Assembly: GCA_964477735.1 (NCBI GenBank)
Contig: CAYZFD010000012.1
Location: 1-40,175 of the forward strand
Source of the DNA: CAYZFD01 sp964477735
Lineage (GTDB): Bacteria > Bacteroidota > Bacteroidia > Flavobacteriales > Flavobacteriaceae
Direction of reading: 5' to 3'
DNA length: 40,175 nt
The position numbers were made by a program, and so were the translations under genes. Of the stretch, positions 39,135 through 40,175 are shown in pieces. Position 1 is the stretch's first letter, and each line of letters begins with the position of its first letter. The notes under the pieces are model-generated. The model was not told where the DNA came from, did not search any database, and saw only the letters and a program-made list of their open reading frames with translations.

Positions 39135-40175
39135 GGGTTTTGATTGTTGTTTAACAAAAATTTTAACTCTTTTTTCCAAGCATAATATGCCTTCATATAA
39201 GGCTCGGAATCTTTGTTGGGCGTAAAGTTTTTCAGTTTCACATTTCTACTCATCACCTCAAAAAGTGAATGGTACCCGCCTTCCACTAAAGATGCTGCTC
39301 GAGCAGCTCCAACGGCACCCGTAGTTTCGTAGAGTTCAATCTCATGCCCAATAATGGTGGCTATGGTTTCAGAAAAGATTTGTGATTGAAACAAATTGTC
39401 ATTTCCTGTTTTAATAACACCTACTTGAGCATTGTCGGCTTTCAACAATTCCAGACCATAGGCAAAAGAAAATGCAATGCCCTCTAATGTTGCTCTACAT
39501 AGGGATGATTTATCATGAACATTAAGTTTGAGGTTTAAAAAATGGGCGCCCACTACTCGATTGCTCAACATACGCTCGGCACCGTTTCCAAACGGCATCA
39601 CAGAAAGACCATTTGAGCCAACAGCTTGTTGTTCAGCCAATTGGTTCATGTCGGTATAGGTTAACAGTGAAGTCGTGTCTTTTAACCATCTATACATCAC
39701 CCCAGATCCATTAATGCACAACAATTTTCCAATGATTGGACAATCATTGGTGTAATTTACATGAGCAAAATGATTCAGCCTTTCATGCTCTTGGGTTGTA
39801 ATTTGATCAGTTAGGGCATAGATAACCCCCGACGTGCCACCAGTTGCAGCAACATCTCCAGGCTTCAGCACATTTAGGGACATGGCATTATTGGGCTGGT
39901 CACCTGCTCGATAATAAATTGGGGTGCCGACTTGCAAACCAGAAAGTTCGGCAGCGGCTTGATGGACTTGACCTTGGTTGGTGAAATTTTCAACAACATC
40001 AGGAATTAGACCCCTGTCGAGCTCATAATGGTTCATCAACCAATATGCTGGCGAATTGTTTTTGAAGTCCCACAGGGTGCCTTCAGACAAGCCTGTAAGC
40101 GTAGTGGATATTTGACCTGACATTTTGTAGGCAATGTAATCGCCCGGCAACATAAATTTGTGAATTTTTTCATAG
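39131..40175 (-). CDS. xylB: Xylulokinase, N-terminus beyond window edge
   Basis: 347 codons of an FGGY-family kinase, open to the right edge (the frame continues upstream of the first visible Met as YEKIHKFMLPGDYIAYKMSG). Motifs: GDQPNNAMSLNVLKPGDVAA, TGGTSGVIYAL, ATLEGIAFSFAYGLELL, and KTGNDNLFQSQIFSETIATI with the C-terminal TGAVGAARAASLVEGG. The enzyme phosphorylates D-xylulose to xylulose 5-phosphate for the pentose phosphate pathway. The stop overlaps the xylA start by four bases. The N-terminal third, including the catalytic Asp region, lies outside the window. Confidence 0.95.
   Translation of the reverse strand, partial: YEKIHKFMLPGDYIAYKMSGQISTTLTGLSEGTLWDFKNNSPAYWLMNHYELDRGLIPDVVENFTNQGQVHQAAAELSGLQVGTPIYYRAGDQPNNAMSLNVLKPGDVAATGGTSGVIYALTDQITTQEHERLNHFAHVNYTNDCPIIGKLLCINGSGVMYRWLKDTTSLLTYTDMNQLAEQQAVGSNGLSVMPFGNGAERMLSNRVVGAHFLNLKLNVHDKSSLCRATLEGIAFSFAYGLELLKADNAQVGVIKTGNDNLFQSQIFSETIATIIGHEIELYETTGAVGAARAASLVEGGYHSLFEVMSRNVKLKNFTPNKDSEPYMKAYYAWKKELKFLLNNNQNP

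Overview
The window looks like a chromosomal contig from a member of the Flavobacteriia (phylum Bacteroidota). Evidence: several intergenic gaps carry the Bacteroidota -7 promoter element TAnnTTTG; Shine-Dalgarno sequences are mostly absent and leaders are A-rich; families largely confined to or typical of this phylum are present (DUF4834, DUF6503, the LptD_2-type assembly porin, YfhO, BshA, the GH3/serine-hydrolase fusion, the amidase-MCE-FeS cluster). Composition is AT-rich. There are no rRNA or tRNA genes, CRISPR arrays, insertion sequences or phage genes. The only assembly defect is a run of exactly 100 N at 8208-8307. No gene-free stretch exceeds 300 bases.

Layout. 1-3067 (minus): an overlapping chain DUF4834 > YfhO > glycosyltransferase (cut by the left edge). 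3158-6795 (plus): an outer-membrane beta-barrel protein with a cationic tail, a bCerS/YghO-like acyltransferase overlapping it, then mnmE. 6808-9525 (minus): diacylglycerol kinase, a TSUP permease, and a GH20 hexosaminidase whose N-terminus falls in the gap. 9640-11630 (plus): a lysine 6-dehydrogenase-like gene and a 2-oxoadipate dioxygenase/decarboxylase (HglS-like) gene, which suggests lysine breakdown, followed by a secreted penicillin-acylase-type Ntn hydrolase. 13768-17810 (minus): GH3/serine-hydrolase fusion and bshA. 17933-23157 (minus): an operon-like run of amidase, MCE protein, membrane FeS protein, HAD protein, CCG protein and a conserved unknown. 23209-26271 (plus, divergent): LptD-like porin and RidA. 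26273-33732 (minus): tamB, pfkA, gapA and a BadF-type sugar kinase. 33745-37758 (plus): tsaD, rsmE, AI-2E permease, YbjQ, a 34-residue membrane peptide and a DUF6503 lipoprotein, ending in a strong hairpin. 37818-40175 (minus): xylB > xylA, with xylB cut by the right edge.

Themes. Much of the window concerns the cell envelope: LptD, TamB, MCE, amidase, YfhO/glycosyltransferase, DgkA, the barrel protein and the acyltransferase. A second theme is amino-sugar and sugar use: GH20, GH3, BadF-type kinase, PfkA, GapA, XylAB. The best candidate for an undescribed system is the amidase-MCE-FeS-HAD-CCG-unknown run. It places lipid-transport and cell-wall genes next to a quinone-type membrane oxidoreductase whose electron donor or substrate is not obvious, and one of its predicted FeS sites lacks a cysteine. 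Other points of interest are promoter elements that almost touch the start codons, and an unlisted small membrane protein.
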